Positions 45,773-55,440 of a DNA stretch of 64,000 nucleotides are shown here, piece by piece; the first letter of the stretch is position 1; every line of letters begins with the position of its first letter. The translations under genes were made by a program, and so were the position numbers. The notes beneath the pieces are model-generated. The model was not told where the DNA came from and did not search any database. It saw nothing but the letters and a program-made list of their open reading frames with translations. The stretch is taken from NCBI RefSeq assembly GCF_004803755.1, contig NZ_CP032311.1, positions 2,186,501 to 2,250,500 on the forward strand, given 5' to 3'. Source of the DNA: Pseudomonas sp. DG56-2. Its GTDB lineage: Bacteria; Pseudomonadota; Gammaproteobacteria; Pseudomonadales; Pseudomonadaceae.

Positions 45773-47296
45773 TTAACGTTGCGTGAGTTCGAGAAGAACC
45801 GAGATAACCCCGAAGAAAATCGCGATGGAGGAGAACAACATCGCTTTCGAGGACCAGCGGTTCAGGGCTGCATCGAAGTCGACGCTGCCGTTGCTTAAAG
45901 TGGTTTTCTGTCGGGTCCAGCGCTGCTGGTCCATGTGGAACAGCGCATAGATCTTCATCACCGAGCCGACGATCTGGTTGTAATAAAGAACAAAGGGGTA
46001 CATCGGGCTGACCGGGTGGCCGGCAAACAGGAACAGCACAGTGACAATGCTGCGCGACAACAACACCCAGAACAGGTACACCAGCAGGTACTGGATGCCA
46101 AACACGACGCCAGCCACTACCGAGGCGGTAAGGCCCATCAGGCAGGTCCACATCGATACCCGTTGATCGAGCAGTACATACAAGGTGAACAGGCCCAGGC
46201 GCGCACGACCGAGCAGGGCGGTGGCGCGAAAGTTCTGTCGCAACGAGTTGCCGTACCAGCGGAACATCAGCAGTCGCGTGGCCCGCCAGAAACTGTTGTC
46301 TGGTGGATGCTCGACGGTCAGGGTATTGCTGTCGGGCACGTAGAAGGTGTCCCAGCCGGCGCGCATCAAGCTCAGCCACGATGATTTGTCGTCACCGGTG
46401 AGGAACTGGAAGCGACCCAGGCGCCAGTGCTCGAGAAAGTCGGCCTCGACGTCGCGGATGAAGGCTGGGTCGGTCATGACGCTGGCGCGGAAGAACGACA
46501 AGCGTCCGGTCAGGGTCAGTACGCGGTGCGACAGGGCCATGGAACACATGTTGATGTGGCGCTGGACGAAACGCATCGAGTGCCACTGGCGCATCAGGTT
46601 GCTGCCTTCGACTTCGCAGAACTCGTTGGTGGTCAGGCCGCCGACCTTGGGCAAGTAGGCGAACAGTTTCACCGCACGTTCCACGCAGCCGGGCAGCATC
46701 ATGGTGTCGCCATCGACCACACCGACAACCGAGTCTTCCAGTGGCATCTGCCGCGACAAAGCACGAAACGCATGGGCCAGGCCATCACGCTTGCCGGTGC
46801 CACGGGCGCGGACGATAACCAGCTTGATATCGTCGCGGCCCTTGACCTCGTTGCGCATGATTTCCTTGATGAACTGCTCGTCACCTTTTTCGACAATCGA
46901 AGCGATCACCGTGCAGGGCACATTGAGCCGTTGTATTTCCTGGAAAACCGACTGGTAGACCTTGAAGGTGGTATGGGTTGGAATGCGAAAGCTGGTCACC
47001 ACCATGAACATATGTGCCGGCAGCGCGGCGTCACCCATGCGCTCCACAGCCTTGCGGATGCGTGGAAACTTCCAGTGCAGGAAGTACATGCCACGCAGGT
47101 AGTGCACGATGGCATTGCCATAGCGCCACATTCCCAAGGTGCCGATGATGAAGATGAAGCTGTGGTGGCTTGGGTCCAGATACGCCGGAGCGATCATTTC
47201 CGAGGCCAGGGCGATCAGGCCGAACAGGCAGGCCCAGGCGCAAAAGCTTGCGGCTCCCCGGCGTGCGCCTGAAGGCGGTTGTTGCTGTCGTTCCAT
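45773..47296 (-). CDS. alg8: Alg8-like polymannuronate synthase
   Basis: A processive glycosyltransferase family 2 enzyme of 507 aa with two N-terminal and several C-terminal membrane helices. The catalytic residues are in order: GTGKRDGLA, VVDGDTMM (Asp195, Asp197), NEFCEVEG, the catalytic-base region TGDDKSSW (Asp302-Asp303) and RWYGNSLRQN (Arg346-Trp347) in the place of the QxxRW motif. It uses GDP-mannuronate. It looks clearly Alg8-like but more divergent from P. aeruginosa Alg8 than the neighbouring AlgD is from its homologue. Confidence 0.92.
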   Translation of the reverse strand: MERQQQPPSGARRGAASFCAWACLFGLIALASEMIAPAYLDPSHHSFIFIIGTLGMWRYGNAIVHYLRGMYFLHWKFPRIRKAVERMGDAALPAHMFMVVTSFRIPTHTTFKVYQSVFQEIQRLNVPCTVIASIVEKGDEQFIKEIMRNEVKGRDDIKLVIVRARGTGKRDGLAHAFRALSRQMPLEDSVVGVVDGDTMMLPGCVERAVKLFAYLPKVGGLTTNEFCEVEGSNLMRQWHSMRFVQRHINMCSMALSHRVLTLTGRLSFFRASVMTDPAFIRDVEADFLEHWRLGRFQFLTGDDKSSWLSLMRAGWDTFYVPDSNTLTVEHPPDNSFWRATRLLMFRWYGNSLRQNFRATALLGRARLGLFTLYVLLDQRVSMWTCLMGLTASVVAGVVFGIQYLLVYLFWVLLSRSIVTVLFLFAGHPVSPMYPFVLYYNQIVGSVMKIYALFHMDQQRWTRQKTTLSNGSVDFDAALNRWSSKAMLFSSIAIFFGVISVLLELTQR

Positions 47297-47451
47297 CTAA
47301 CCGTTGCTCCGTTCTACAGGCACATGGGCCTGACTGAAATGCGCACTTACCAGGCCCGGCCGCGAGGCGGCAGGCAGAAAACGGCAGGTGTTCGGTTCAG
47401 TCAGGCGCAAACCTGGATTGCTTGCCCGTTGCTCTCTACGTAGCTTGGGCG

Positions 47452-48759
47452 TTACCAGCAGATACCCTGTTGGCTGTCGTTGCTGCCATGGGGCATGAAG
47501 CCGACCAGGTCGATGACCTGTTTGTCACTTGCAACATCCAGTGCCTGGGCGAAGCTATCGTCGTTGTTACCGAGCACAATCACGTCGGCGCCGTTGATCA
47601 CTGTGTTGAGGTCATTGCACAGCAGCGACGACACATGGGGGATCTTCGATTCGATGTAGTCGCGATTGGCACCGAAGACACGGGCGTATTCGACGTTGGC
47701 ATCGTAAATGGTCAGCTCGTAGCCTTTGCCGATGAGCATTTCTGCCAGTTCCACCAATGGGCTTTCGCGCAGGTCGTCAGTGCCGGACTTGAAACTCAAG
47801 CCGAGAAGACCGATACGACGTTTGTCCTGGCGGGCAATCAGGTCGAAAGCGTTGCGCACCTGATTGCGGTTGCTGTCCATGATCGAGGCCAGTAGAGGGT
47901 GCTCGACGTCCAGTTGTCCGGCGCGGTAGGTGAGGGCGCGTACATCTTTGGGCAAGCAAGAGCCGCCAAAGGCAAAACCTGGACGCAGGTAGTAACGCGA
48001 CAAGTTGAGTTTGTAGTCCTGGCAAACCACGTCCATTACTTCACGGCCATCGACGCCGGAGGCCTTGGCGATGTTGCCGATTTCGTTGGCAAAGCTGACC
48101 TTGGTCGCATGCCAGACGTTGCAGGTGTACTTGATCATTTCGGCGACTTCGATCGACTTGCGAATCACCGGCGCATCAAGGCCCTTGTACAACGATTCGA
48201 GAAGGTCGCCAGACTGAGCGTCCAGTTCCCCGATCACGGTCATTGCCGGGAAGTCGTAGTCTTGGATAGCGGTGCTTTCACGCAGGAACTCAGGGTTCAC
48301 CGCAACCCCGAAGTCAATCCCGGCACGTTTGCCCGAAGCGGCTTCAAGCAGCGGGATGACCACGTTCTTGGCGGTGCCTGGCAGGACAGTACTGCGCACC
48401 ACTACGGTGTGGCGACTGGCTTTGTCACGCAGCGCCATGCCAATTTCGCGGCACACCGCCTCCATGTAGACCAGATCCAGGTCACCGTTTTTCTTGCTCG
48501 GGGTGCCGACGCACAACAGCGACATTTCCGTAGCCAGTACCGCAGCTTGAACATCGGTGGTGCCACGCAGACGACCACGGTTGACGCCATCGAGCAACAG
48601 TTGCTCAAGCCCAGGCTCGACAATAGGAGACTTGCCCTGGTTGATCATGTCGATCTTGTCCTGGGAAATGTCGACCCCTAGCACCTGATGACCCCGGGAG
48701 GACAGGCATCCCGCACAGACTGCACCTACATAACCCAATCCAAAAATACTGATATTCAT
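47452..48759 (-). CDS. algD: GDP-mannose 6-dehydrogenase
   Basis: A cytosolic enzyme of 435 aa, which oxidises GDP-mannose to GDP-mannuronate, the committed step of alginate synthesis. The N-terminal Rossmann motif is FGLGYVGAVCAG (6-17), VRSTVLPGT and NPEFLRESTA follow, and the catalytic Cys268 lies in FGGSCLPKD at the same number as in P. aeruginosa AlgD. It ends GICW, as other AlgD proteins do. It heads the operon, with AGAGGGAA before its ATG and a long AT-rich leader upstream. A 155-bp gap separates it from alg8. Confidence 0.95.
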   Translation of the reverse strand: MNISIFGLGYVGAVCAGCLSSRGHQVLGVDISQDKIDMINQGKSPIVEPGLEQLLLDGVNRGRLRGTTDVQAAVLATEMSLLCVGTPSKKNGDLDLVYMEAVCREIGMALRDKASRHTVVVRSTVLPGTAKNVVIPLLEAASGKRAGIDFGVAVNPEFLRESTAIQDYDFPAMTVIGELDAQSGDLLESLYKGLDAPVIRKSIEVAEMIKYTCNVWHATKVSFANEIGNIAKASGVDGREVMDVVCQDYKLNLSRYYLRPGFAFGGSCLPKDVRALTYRAGQLDVEHPLLASIMDSNRNQVRNAFDLIARQDKRRIGLLGLSFKSGTDDLRESPLVELAEMLIGKGYELTIYDANVEYARVFGANRDYIESKIPHVSSLLCNDLNTVINGADVIVLGNNDDSFAQALDVASDKQVIDLVGFMPHGSNDSQQGICW

Positions 48760-49417
48760 AGTTCCCTCTTGCGAGCACAGCCTGGCTGTCCCGGTTACTC
48801 AGTTTATCGGTGAAATCGATGCGGCGAGCGCGCGATATCGTATCGCGCGCTGGACAGGCGAAGGCCGTGTGTTCGTTCTCTTGTTTATATCCTAAGGGGA
48901 GTTTTTTTAGTTAGGCAAGCAATCTGTTGTTTGATATTGAATTCAAACTAATATTAATTCATTGCAAATTAAAAACTGTTTAAAATCAATGACTTAAAGT
49001 TGTCAATTAGTTGCGCGTCAAAAAATAGTTTCTTGTCAGTCGTCGACTAAATGGCGTCAAGAAATGAGTTTTTTGGGGTTTTGGCCAGATTTTGACGGTT
49101 TTGTGGCGGGCCTTTTGACGGGTTTGTCAGTTGGTTTTCTGATCTTGATGTTTTGCACTTAGTTGCCTGAGATAAATAGTAGTTGGGTAATTATCGAAAT
49201 GGGCAAAGTGCCATCGCTTATGCGTGGAAAGTTCATCGGCCGGTAGTCAAGTCGAAGCAACTCAATAGAGAAGGTCATTGTTAAACCACTACTCTCGAGT
49301 ATGTTGCTCGGCTTGTGCAGCGCTTGTCCTCCCGTGCATAGTGGCGCTTGAGTGGCCTATCTGGCAGGAATGCGTGGATAGCAGGCATGGACGATGGACC
49401 AAGGACATAGAACTGCA
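48760..49417. promoter_or_regulatory. Long AT-rich control region upstream of algD
   Basis: These 658 bp between algD and the divergent Xre gene contain no convincing ORF. From about 48880 to 49300 the sequence is markedly AT-rich for this genome, with A/T tracts that could bind H-NS-like MvaT or bend DNA, as in other alginate promoters. No well-spaced AlgU or sigma-54 promoter is visible. The leader holds the hairpin listed separately. Confidence 0.7.
48827..48851. promoter_or_regulatory. Hairpin in the algD leader
   Basis: AGCGCGCGATA (48827-48837) pairs perfectly with TATCGCGCGCT (48841-48851) around a three-base loop, about 70 bases before the algD start codon. There is no T-run in the algD direction, so it is more likely a leader structure or protein-binding palindrome than a terminator. 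Confidence 0.6.
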
Positions 49418-49822
49418 ATGAACGGAATCGGACCCCGTCTACGGGAAGAAAGGGAGCGTCTGGGCCTTACCCAGCGCGTTTTCGGTGACATTGGCGGTGT
49501 CGAGCCCAACGCCCAAGGCAAATATGAGAGTGGTGAACGTACACCCAAGGCCGACTATATGGCCGCCGTGGCCGCCAGGGGCGTCGATGCCCTGTATGTA
49601 CTGAGCGGTACACGTACGCCGGTAGCCCAGGGCACCCTTAGCTCCGAAGAGGTCAGTTTGCTCGGTGCATTTCGCGCCCTGCCCACGGCCGACCAGGCCG
49701 CGGTCCAGCATTTGCTCGGTAGTCTCGCCAGCGCTCTGCCACGCACATGTGCGCTGGTTTGCGAGGCGGACCCGGTAGTCTTTGACCGCGTGGCGGCAAA
49801 GGACAAACGGGTGTCGATTTGA
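49418..49822 (+). CDS. Xre-family helix-turn-helix regulator
   Basis: A 134 aa protein with an N-terminal Cro/CI-type helix-turn-helix (IGPRLREERERLGLTQRVF, then YESGERTPKADYMAAVAARGVDALYVLSG) and a short C-terminal region of unknown role. A Xre gene lies just upstream of gacA in other pseudomonads, so it probably belongs to the ancestral block rather than the exopolysaccharide cluster, although it is divergent from algD. ATG 49418 gives the usual family start; ATG 49394 is in frame upstream. Confidence 0.84.
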   Translation: MNGIGPRLREERERLGLTQRVFGDIGGVEPNAQGKYESGERTPKADYMAAVAARGVDALYVLSGTRTPVAQGTLSSEEVSLLGAFRALPTADQAAVQHLLGSLASALPRTCALVCEADPVVFDRVAAKDKRVSI

Positions 49823-49902
49823 TGACCTGTTCCGTTAGCTCTGGCACTTGGTTTTTGCTAAGGTGGCGGCATCCAATTGCCGCCGCAGTGTGAGGTGTCT
49901 GC

Positions 49903-50541
49903 TTGATTAGGGTCCTGGTGGTCGATGATCACGATCTGGTACGTACAGGCATCACCCGTATGCTGGCCGATATCGATGGTTTGCAGGTAGTGGGCGAGGC
50001 TGACTCTGGCGAGGCATCCTTGAAGGTGGCACGTGAGCTCAAGCCTGACGTCGTCCTCATGGACGTGAAAATGCCCGGCATCGGAGGCCTTGAGGCGACG
50101 CGCAAATTGCTGCGCAGCCACCCCGATGTAAAAGTGGTGGCGGTGACTGTCTGTGAAGAAGACCCGTTTCCGACTCGGTTGCTACAGGCCGGCGCAGCTG
50201 GTTACCTGACCAAAGGGGCAGGGCTCGACGAAATGGTGCAGGCCATTCGCCTGGTCTTTGCAGGTCAGCGCTATATCAGCCCGCAAATTGCCCAGCAACT
50301 GGCACTGAAACCGTTCCAGCCGCAAGGCTCGCCATTCGATACGCTGTCAGAGCGAGAAATCCAGATCGCCCTGATGATCGTCGGTTGCCAGAAAGTACAG
50401 ATCATCTCCGATAAGCTGTGCCTGTCCCCGAAAACGGTGAATACTTACCGGTATCGAATTTTCGAAAAACTCTCGGTCACCAGCGACGTCGAGCTGACGC
50501 TGTTGGCGGTCCGCCATGGCATGGTTGACGCCAATCTCTGA
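49903..50541 (+). CDS. gacA: Response regulator GacA
   Basis: A 212 aa NarL/FixJ-type response regulator, the output half of the GacS/GacA system that drives the Rsm small RNAs and, through them, secondary metabolism and biofilm traits including alginate in several pseudomonads. Phosphoacceptor Asp54 lies in VLMDVKMPG; the LuxR-type helix-turn-helix is in [43 protein letters not shown] (two pieces at ~150-195). It uses a TTG start at 49903, known for other Pseudomonas gacA genes. It precedes uvrC by four bases. Confidence 0.96.
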   Translation: MIRVLVVDDHDLVRTGITRMLADIDGLQVVGEADSGEASLKVARELKPDVVLMDVKMPGIGGLEATRKLLRSHPDVKVVAVTVCEEDPFPTRLLQAGAAGYLTKGAGLDEMVQAIRLVFAGQRYISPQIAQQLALKPFQPQGSPFDTLSEREIQIALMIVGCQKVQIISDKLCLSPKTVNTYRYRIFEKLSVTSDVELTLLAVRHGMVDANL

Positions 50542-50545
50542 ACTC

Positions 50546-52369
50546 ATGATTCCTGTGTTTGATGCAAGTGCCTTTCTGGCGACCTGCAGTGGTCGCCCAG
50601 GCGTTTACCGGATGTTCGACGGTGAAGCCCGGCTGCTGTATGTCGGTAAGGCAAAAAACCTCAAGAAGCGCCTGGCCAGTTATTTTCGCAAAACTGGCCT
50701 GGCGCCGAAGACGGCTGCGCTGGTGGCGCGTATTGCCCAGGTCGAAACCACCATTACCGCCAACGAGACCGAAGCGCTGCTGCTCGAGCAGACGCTGATC
50801 AAGCAGTGGCGGCCGCCGTATAACATTCTGTTGCGCGACGACAAGTCATATCCCTATGTGTTTCTCTCCGATGGTCCGTTTCCGCGCCTCGGCATTCACC
50901 GCGGAGCCAAGAAACAGAAGGGCAAGTACTTCGGCCCCTATCCAAGTGCCGGGGCAATTCGCGAAAGCTTGAGCTTGTTGCAAAAGACCTTCTTTGTTCG
51001 CCAATGTGAAGACAGCTACTACAGCAACCGCACCCGCCCATGCCTGCAGTACCAGATCAAGCGCTGCAAGGCCCCCTGTGTCGGCTTGGTCGAGCCCGAG
51101 GAATATGCCATCGATGTACGCCACTCGGTGATGTTCCTCGAGGGGCGCAGTCACCAATTGACCAATGAACTCAATGCTGAGATGGAACAGGCGGCGATGG
51201 CCTTGGAATTTGAAAAGGCCGCCGAGCTGCGCGATCAGATCGGGCTGCTGCGCAGGGTCCAGGACCAGCAGAGTATGGAGGGCGGCAGTGGCGATGTGGA
51301 TGTCGTCGCGGCGTTTACCAACCCTGGTGGCGCCTGTGTGCACTTGATCAGTGTGCGCGGTGGGCGTGTTTTGGGAAGCAAGAATTTCTTTCCGCAGGTT
51401 GGGATCGAAGAGGATGTGGCCGAGGTGATGGCCGCGTTTCTCTCGCAGTACTATATAGGTAACGCCGAGCGCGACCTGCCGGGCGAATTGATCGTTAACG
51501 TGGTGCATGAAGATTTCGCTGCGTTCACCGCGGCCATCGAAACCTTGCGCGGGCGCGAACTGACCATCAGCCATCGGGTGCGCGGTACCCGTGCGCGCTG
51601 GCAGCAGTTGGCGGTGACCAACGCCGAACAGGCCCTCGGCGCCCGCCTGGCGAACCGTCAGCACATGGCGTCACGCTTTGAAGCCTTGGCTCAGGTGCTG
51701 GCCCTCGATGAGGTGCCTCAACGCCTTGAGTGCTACGACATCAGTCACTCCAGTGGCGAGGCCACCGTAGCATCCTGCGTGGTGTTTGGGCCGGAGGGGC
51801 CGCTGAAATCGGACTACCGACGCTTCAACATCGAAGGCGTCACCCCGGGCGATGATTATGCGGCCATGCATCAGGCCCTGACTCGCCGCTTCGGGCGCAT
51901 CAAGGACGGAGAGGGCAAGTTACCAGACGTGCTGTTGGTCGACGGCGGCAAGGGCCAGTTGAACATGGCCCGCGATGTGCTGCAGGAATTGGCGGTGCCA
52001 GACCTGATTCTGCTCGGCGTGGCCAAAGGCGTAACCCGCAAGGCGGGCTTTGAAACCTTGTACCTCAACGATGCGGCCCACGAGTTCACCCTCAAGGGCG
52101 ACTCGCCAGCGTTGCACTTGATTCAGCAGATTCGTGACGAAGCGCACCGCTTTGCCATTACCGGCCACCGTGCCCGACGCGGTAAGGCCCGACGTACCTC
52201 CAGCCTTGAAGATGTAGCTGGGGTAGGACCAAAACGCCGTCGTGACCTGCTTAAACACTTCGGTGGCCTGCAGGAATTGACCCGTGCCAGCATCGAAGAA
52301 ATCGCCAAAGCACCGGGAATCAGTAAAAAGCTTGCCGAGTCGATTTATGCGACCCTGCATAGCGAGTAG
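50546..52369 (+). CDS. uvrC: Excinuclease ABC subunit C
   Basis: A 607 aa nucleotide-excision-repair endonuclease. The N-terminal GIY-YIG-type nuclease is seen in [26 protein letters not shown], the UVR domain around [20 protein letters not shown], the RNase H-like C-terminal nuclease near [21 protein letters not shown] and [15 protein letters not shown], and the tandem helix-hairpin-helix at the end ([21 protein letters not shown]). ATG 50546, four bases after the gacA stop, marks the usual start; uvrC is commonly co-transcribed with gacA. Confidence 0.97.
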   Translation: MIPVFDASAFLATCSGRPGVYRMFDGEARLLYVGKAKNLKKRLASYFRKTGLAPKTAALVARIAQVETTITANETEALLLEQTLIKQWRPPYNILLRDDKSYPYVFLSDGPFPRLGIHRGAKKQKGKYFGPYPSAGAIRESLSLLQKTFFVRQCEDSYYSNRTRPCLQYQIKRCKAPCVGLVEPEEYAIDVRHSVMFLEGRSHQLTNELNAEMEQAAMALEFEKAAELRDQIGLLRRVQDQQSMEGGSGDVDVVAAFTNPGGACVHLISVRGGRVLGSKNFFPQVGIEEDVAEVMAAFLSQYYIGNAERDLPGELIVNVVHEDFAAFTAAIETLRGRELTISHRVRGTRARWQQLAVTNAEQALGARLANRQHMASRFEALAQVLALDEVPQRLECYDISHSSGEATVASCVVFGPEGPLKSDYRRFNIEGVTPGDDYAAMHQALTRRFGRIKDGEGKLPDVLLVDGGKGQLNMARDVLQELAVPDLILLGVAKGVTRKAGFETLYLNDAAHEFTLKGDSPALHLIQQIRDEAHRFAITGHRARRGKARRTSSLEDVAGVGPKRRRDLLKHFGGLQELTRASIEEIAKAPGISKKLAESIYATLHSE

Positions 52370-52401
52370 AATGCCCCCTCACTTTGCAGCCAGTTGTGCC
52401 G

Positions 52402-52962
52402 ATGAATATCCCAAATCTACTTACAGTTCTTCGCGTCCTGCTCATTCCGATCTTCATTTTGCTGTTTTATGTTCCGTACCATTGGAGCTATATCGCAGCG
52501 AGCAGTGTCTTTGCTGTTGCAGCGGCCACCGACTGGCTTGACGGCTACCTGGCCCGCCGACTGCAGCAGAGCACACCCTTCGGAGCCTTCCTCGACCCCG
52601 TGGCGGACAAGTTGATGGTCGCTGTGGCCTTGGTGCTGTTGGTGCAGGTCCATGCAAACTTCTGGCTGACATTGCCAGCAGCGGTGATCATCGGTCGTGA
52701 GATCGTGGTATCGGCCCTGCGCGAATGGATGGCCGAGTTGGGCGCACGGGCACATGTCGCGGTGTCGAACCTGGGCAAGTGGAAAACCGCCGCACAAATG
52801 CTCGCGCTGGTGATTCTGTTGGCCAATCCGCCGGTGATGACCTTCTGGGTGATTTTGGGCTACGTCTTGCTGATGATTTCCGCAGGCCTGACCTTGTGGT
52901 CTATGGTGCACTACCTGCGCGCCGCCTGGCCGCACCTGCGCGAAGGTTCGGAACAAAAATAA
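52402..52962 (+). CDS. pgsA: CDP-diacylglycerol-glycerol-3-phosphate 3-phosphatidyltransferase
   Basis: An inner-membrane enzyme of 186 aa that makes phosphatidylglycerophosphate, the first committed step to phosphatidylglycerol and cardiolipin. The CDP-alcohol phosphotransferase motif is complete: [20 protein letters not shown], followed by VADK, giving the D-G-x2-A-R-x8-G-x3-D-x3-D pattern. Four or more hydrophobic helices are evident. It is the third gene of the conserved gacA-uvrC-pgsA block. Confidence 0.96.
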   Translation: MNIPNLLTVLRVLLIPIFILLFYVPYHWSYIAASSVFAVAAATDWLDGYLARRLQQSTPFGAFLDPVADKLMVAVALVLLVQVHANFWLTLPAAVIIGREIVVSALREWMAELGARAHVAVSNLGKWKTAAQMLALVILLANPPVMTFWVILGYVLLMISAGLTLWSMVHYLRAAWPHLREGSEQK

Positions 52963-52982
52963 AGCTTTTTTGAATCAAGGGC

Positions 52983-53010
52983 TTGACGGCGTTCCGTGAA
53001 TCTATAGAAT
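52983..53010 (+). promoter_or_regulatory. tRNA-Gly promoter
   Basis: TTGACG (52983-52988) and TAGAAT (53005-53010) are separated by 16 bases and lie 15 bases before the mature tRNA, a good sigma-70 promoter. Confidence 0.75.
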
Positions 53011-53024
53011 GGCCGTCACCAAAT

Positions 53025-53100
<76 letters not shown>

Positions 53101-53140
53101 AATATAGATCTGGGAATTTCATTAATTCTGTAGATCATCG

Positions 53141-53166
53141 AAAAAAGACGCTTCGGCGTCTTTTTT
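53141..53166 (+). terminator. Intrinsic terminator after tRNA-Gly
   Basis: AAAAAAGACGC pairs with GCGTCTTTTTT around a TTCG tetraloop, ending in a six-T run. It is a textbook rho-independent terminator for the tRNA transcript. Confidence 0.92.
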
Positions 53167-53290
53167 CGTTTCTGTGCAGCCCATTTGCGCCGACGGCAAA
53201 CACTACCTGTCAGAAATGCCAGTTACTTCATTGCTCACTTCTGCGTACCTTCAAACCTATACCGCAATGGCGCATTCACGGAGGAAAGCC

Positions 53291-54382
53291 ATGAGTAGGC
53301 CAATCAGGTCGTTCGCACTTAGTGGACTGATTTTTTACCACGTCAGCGCCTATGCCGCGCCTGGTGCGGCGACTGTAGACTCTATACAGCACCATTTCGC
53401 GCCCTGTTACGCGGCAGGTCAAAAGGTCAATTGTGAAGTCTCGGGCGTCGCTCGTATCGGCGAAGCCTTGTTGCTCGCCAATGACAAGCCTTTGCCCAAC
53501 CCAGCTGATTCAGCTGTATTCACAATGGCGCTCAAGAACAACCAGATCATTGGCACTCCCAGCTACCTGGCAGTAGACGTGCTGCGCAGAGCAGACAAAT
53601 ATGAGGCGCTGACCACGACGTTGGATGGCAAGTTCGTCATCGCGAGCACTGCGTTCAACAAGGAGGGCAGCGAGCAGCAGGCTGCAGCAGATGCGCTCAG
53701 TACGCTGCTTTACTGGCCCGTCGATGCACCAGAAAAGGCGCAGGTCATTTCTCCTTCCACGCGTGGCAATGTCACAAGCTCACGCAGTTTGCGAGAACAC
53801 ATCAGCCACGCCATCGGTACTCCCTATTACCAGATCGAAGCCTTGACGACCGCTCCCGGCGACCGTCTGCTGGTAGGAATTCGTAAGCATGGACCTAGCA
53901 AAAAAGCAGCAGGTTTCTCATTCCTGCTGCTTTCTGTACCGTTCGCCATCACCGACAGCGGCTTCGTGTTGGGAGATAGTTTTGAGGTTGTCTGGAATCT
54001 CCCTGCCGACCAACTGATGCAGGCTCTTGATTTGCCTGCCGGCTCTCATCCCGAGTTAGGGATTTCCGCTATTGAATTCGATCGCTACAACCAGGACCGA
54101 TTCTATGCTGCAACGAGCTTTGAACGCGGTAATACACTGGGTGGGTTTCTGTGGGTTCTGCCGCTGGAGGGCGATAAGCCGGGTAGACCACAAGCGGTGA
54201 GGCTCAAGGATGGCTCACCGCTCCAATTCACCAATAAGCCTGAAGGGGTTGAGGTGCTCGATAACAGCCATGTTCTGGTTGTACACGACGACGATCGGGT
54301 CAGGATGAACAACCCTGATACAGGCGTTGTGCGGCAACCGCACGAGTTTGCCTACAGCGTTATAACGTTTTCGCGTGACTAG
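53291..54382 (+). CDS. Secreted protein of unknown function (possible beta-propeller)
   Basis: A 363 aa protein with signal peptide FALSGLIFYHVSAYAA and a mature part rich in short beta-strand segments such as GVARIGEALLLANDKP, DGKFVIASTAFN, GISAIEFDRYNQDRFYAATSFE and KPEGVEVLDNSHVLVVHDDD. The last pattern (identify, read value, close) resembles phytase-like or DUF3616 beta-propellers. I do not recognise a named family. ATG 53291 follows GGAGGAAA. It is the first gene of an accessory-looking stretch after tRNA-Gly. Confidence 0.75.
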   Translation: MSRPIRSFALSGLIFYHVSAYAAPGAATVDSIQHHFAPCYAAGQKVNCEVSGVARIGEALLLANDKPLPNPADSAVFTMALKNNQIIGTPSYLAVDVLRRADKYEALTTTLDGKFVIASTAFNKEGSEQQAAADALSTLLYWPVDAPEKAQVISPSTRGNVTSSRSLREHISHAIGTPYYQIEALTTAPGDRLLVGIRKHGPSKKAAGFSFLLLSVPFAITDSGFVLGDSFEVVWNLPADQLMQALDLPAGSHPELGISAIEFDRYNQDRFYAATSFERGNTLGGFLWVLPLEGDKPGRPQAVRLKDGSPLQFTNKPEGVEVLDNSHVLVVHDDDRVRMNNPDTGVVRQPHEFAYSVITFSRD

Positions 54383-54445
54383 GAGTTTGCGCGCTAACGT
54401 GCAATGTACGCCCCCGTGAGTGCATCTTTATAGACAGCAACAGAT

Positions 54446-55114
54446 TCAACCCAACGTATCGGCAATCACAATGACTTCATCCAACAAGCGTTGATGGTGC
54501 GCTTGAGAGACATCGGCAAGCCCGCTGAGTGGGTCGCTCAGCACCACGTCGCCAGTGGAGGCGCGGACCATGAAATTACTGATTTCAAGGTCGATGGCAA
54601 CGTCGGTGTTCCTGATGTACTCCGGCAGCAGGCGCTTCATGGCTTCGACAGCCTGTTGCGTGTACGGCTCGACAGGGGCGTCGTTCAGCTTCGTCAACAA
54701 GTTGCATTTGTCGGCCTGCGTACCTAACAGGTCGCCGTCGTCACAATCGGTCAGATGCACCAGCAGGTGCGCGACCGCGGCGCGCTGGGCAGGGTAGTCC
54801 TGCAGGCTCTCCAGACGTTCGAGATGGGCCAGCCACAGGTACTCGGCGCCGTAGTCACTCTCGTCGTACAGGGCGACGGCGCCGTAGTCTGCAAGCACTC
54901 CGACCACGCCAGGCAGGCCAAGCTGGCGCGCTTTTGCGGCGAAATCATGGGTGGCGTTGTCGGAAGACAAACGATGCACCGATGCCGCTGTTTCGCCCTC
55001 GAACAGCACGCTGAACGAACCTGTATTGATGATCTGTTTTCCCAAGAGGGGCGAGCGAGCGCGAACCGCTTCAAACATTGCACCCTCTAAAACCCGCTGA
55101 TGCGAAAAATCCAT
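54446..55114 (-). CDS. Protein kinase-like orphan protein
   Basis: A 222 aa cytosolic protein not assignable by name. It shows a kinase-like layout: a glycine-containing strand NTGSFSVLFEG (30-40) followed by VHRLSSD in the place of the ATP-binding lysine strand, a catalytic-loop-like IDLEISNFMVR with Asp175 and Asn180 spaced as in D-x4-N, and a DFG-like metal site in LSDP (Asp194). The lysine is not obvious. Similar short kinases occur in T7-like phages and scattered bacteria. ATG 55114 has AGGAG upstream. It is isolated on the minus strand. Confidence 0.65.
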   Translation of the reverse strand: MDFSHQRVLEGAMFEAVRARSPLLGKQIINTGSFSVLFEGETAASVHRLSSDNATHDFAAKARQLGLPGVVGVLADYGAVALYDESDYGAEYLWLAHLERLESLQDYPAQRAAVAHLLVHLTDCDDGDLLGTQADKCNLLTKLNDAPVEPYTQQAVEAMKRLLPEYIRNTDVAIDLEISNFMVRASTGDVVLSDPLSGLADVSQAHHQRLLDEVIVIADTLG

Positions 55115-55440
55115 CCTTGCCAACTCCTGTTGATTGACTACATCCGCTTGGCCTTGGACAACGTGCAAGGATCTCAAGGCAACTGCGGATCGGCTTCCAG
55201 CAAGTGGGGACTATACGAGTTGTGGCACGATTTTCGTAGGCCTTGTGTGCAGAAGAGGGCTGCTGGCGGCGCTTTCGCGCATAACAGCGACTGTGTACTA
55301 TCGCGGCAGGCCGATGCTGCCTGCCGCTCGCTCCTCATTGGAAAGGTGAAAGCATCTCTGCTCCAAACCCTCTCGAGTCACTCTTGAACGTCGAGGTTTG
55401 GCAATGCGAGCACCAACATGCTTCGACGCCAGGAGGATTT
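55115..55440. other. Intergenic region between kinase-like and glyoxalase-like genes
   Basis: The 326 bp hold both divergent promoters but no convincing gene. The only structure I see is a 9-bp-stem hairpin at 55303-55327 (GCGGCAGGC / GCCTGCCGC, 7-base loop) without a T-run. A short structured RNA cannot be excluded. Confidence 0.4.

Noticed and set aside
46427..47272. Plus-strand frame opposite alg8
   Set aside because: Antisense to the conserved synthase; no ribosome site and no family similarity.
49203..49213. TGGCAC...TTTGC on the minus strand as a sigma-54 promoter
   Set aside because: The spacing between the GG and GC elements is too short for sigma-54 recognition.
49229..49234. GAACTT (minus strand) as a possible AlgU -35 box for algD
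   Set aside because: No TCTGA-like -10 lies at the required 16-17 base spacing, so it is probably chance.
55100..55387. Plus-strand 95-aa frame in the kinase/glyoxalase gap
   Set aside because: Poor ribosome site, no conserved features, and it overlaps the promoter area and the start of the kinase-like gene.
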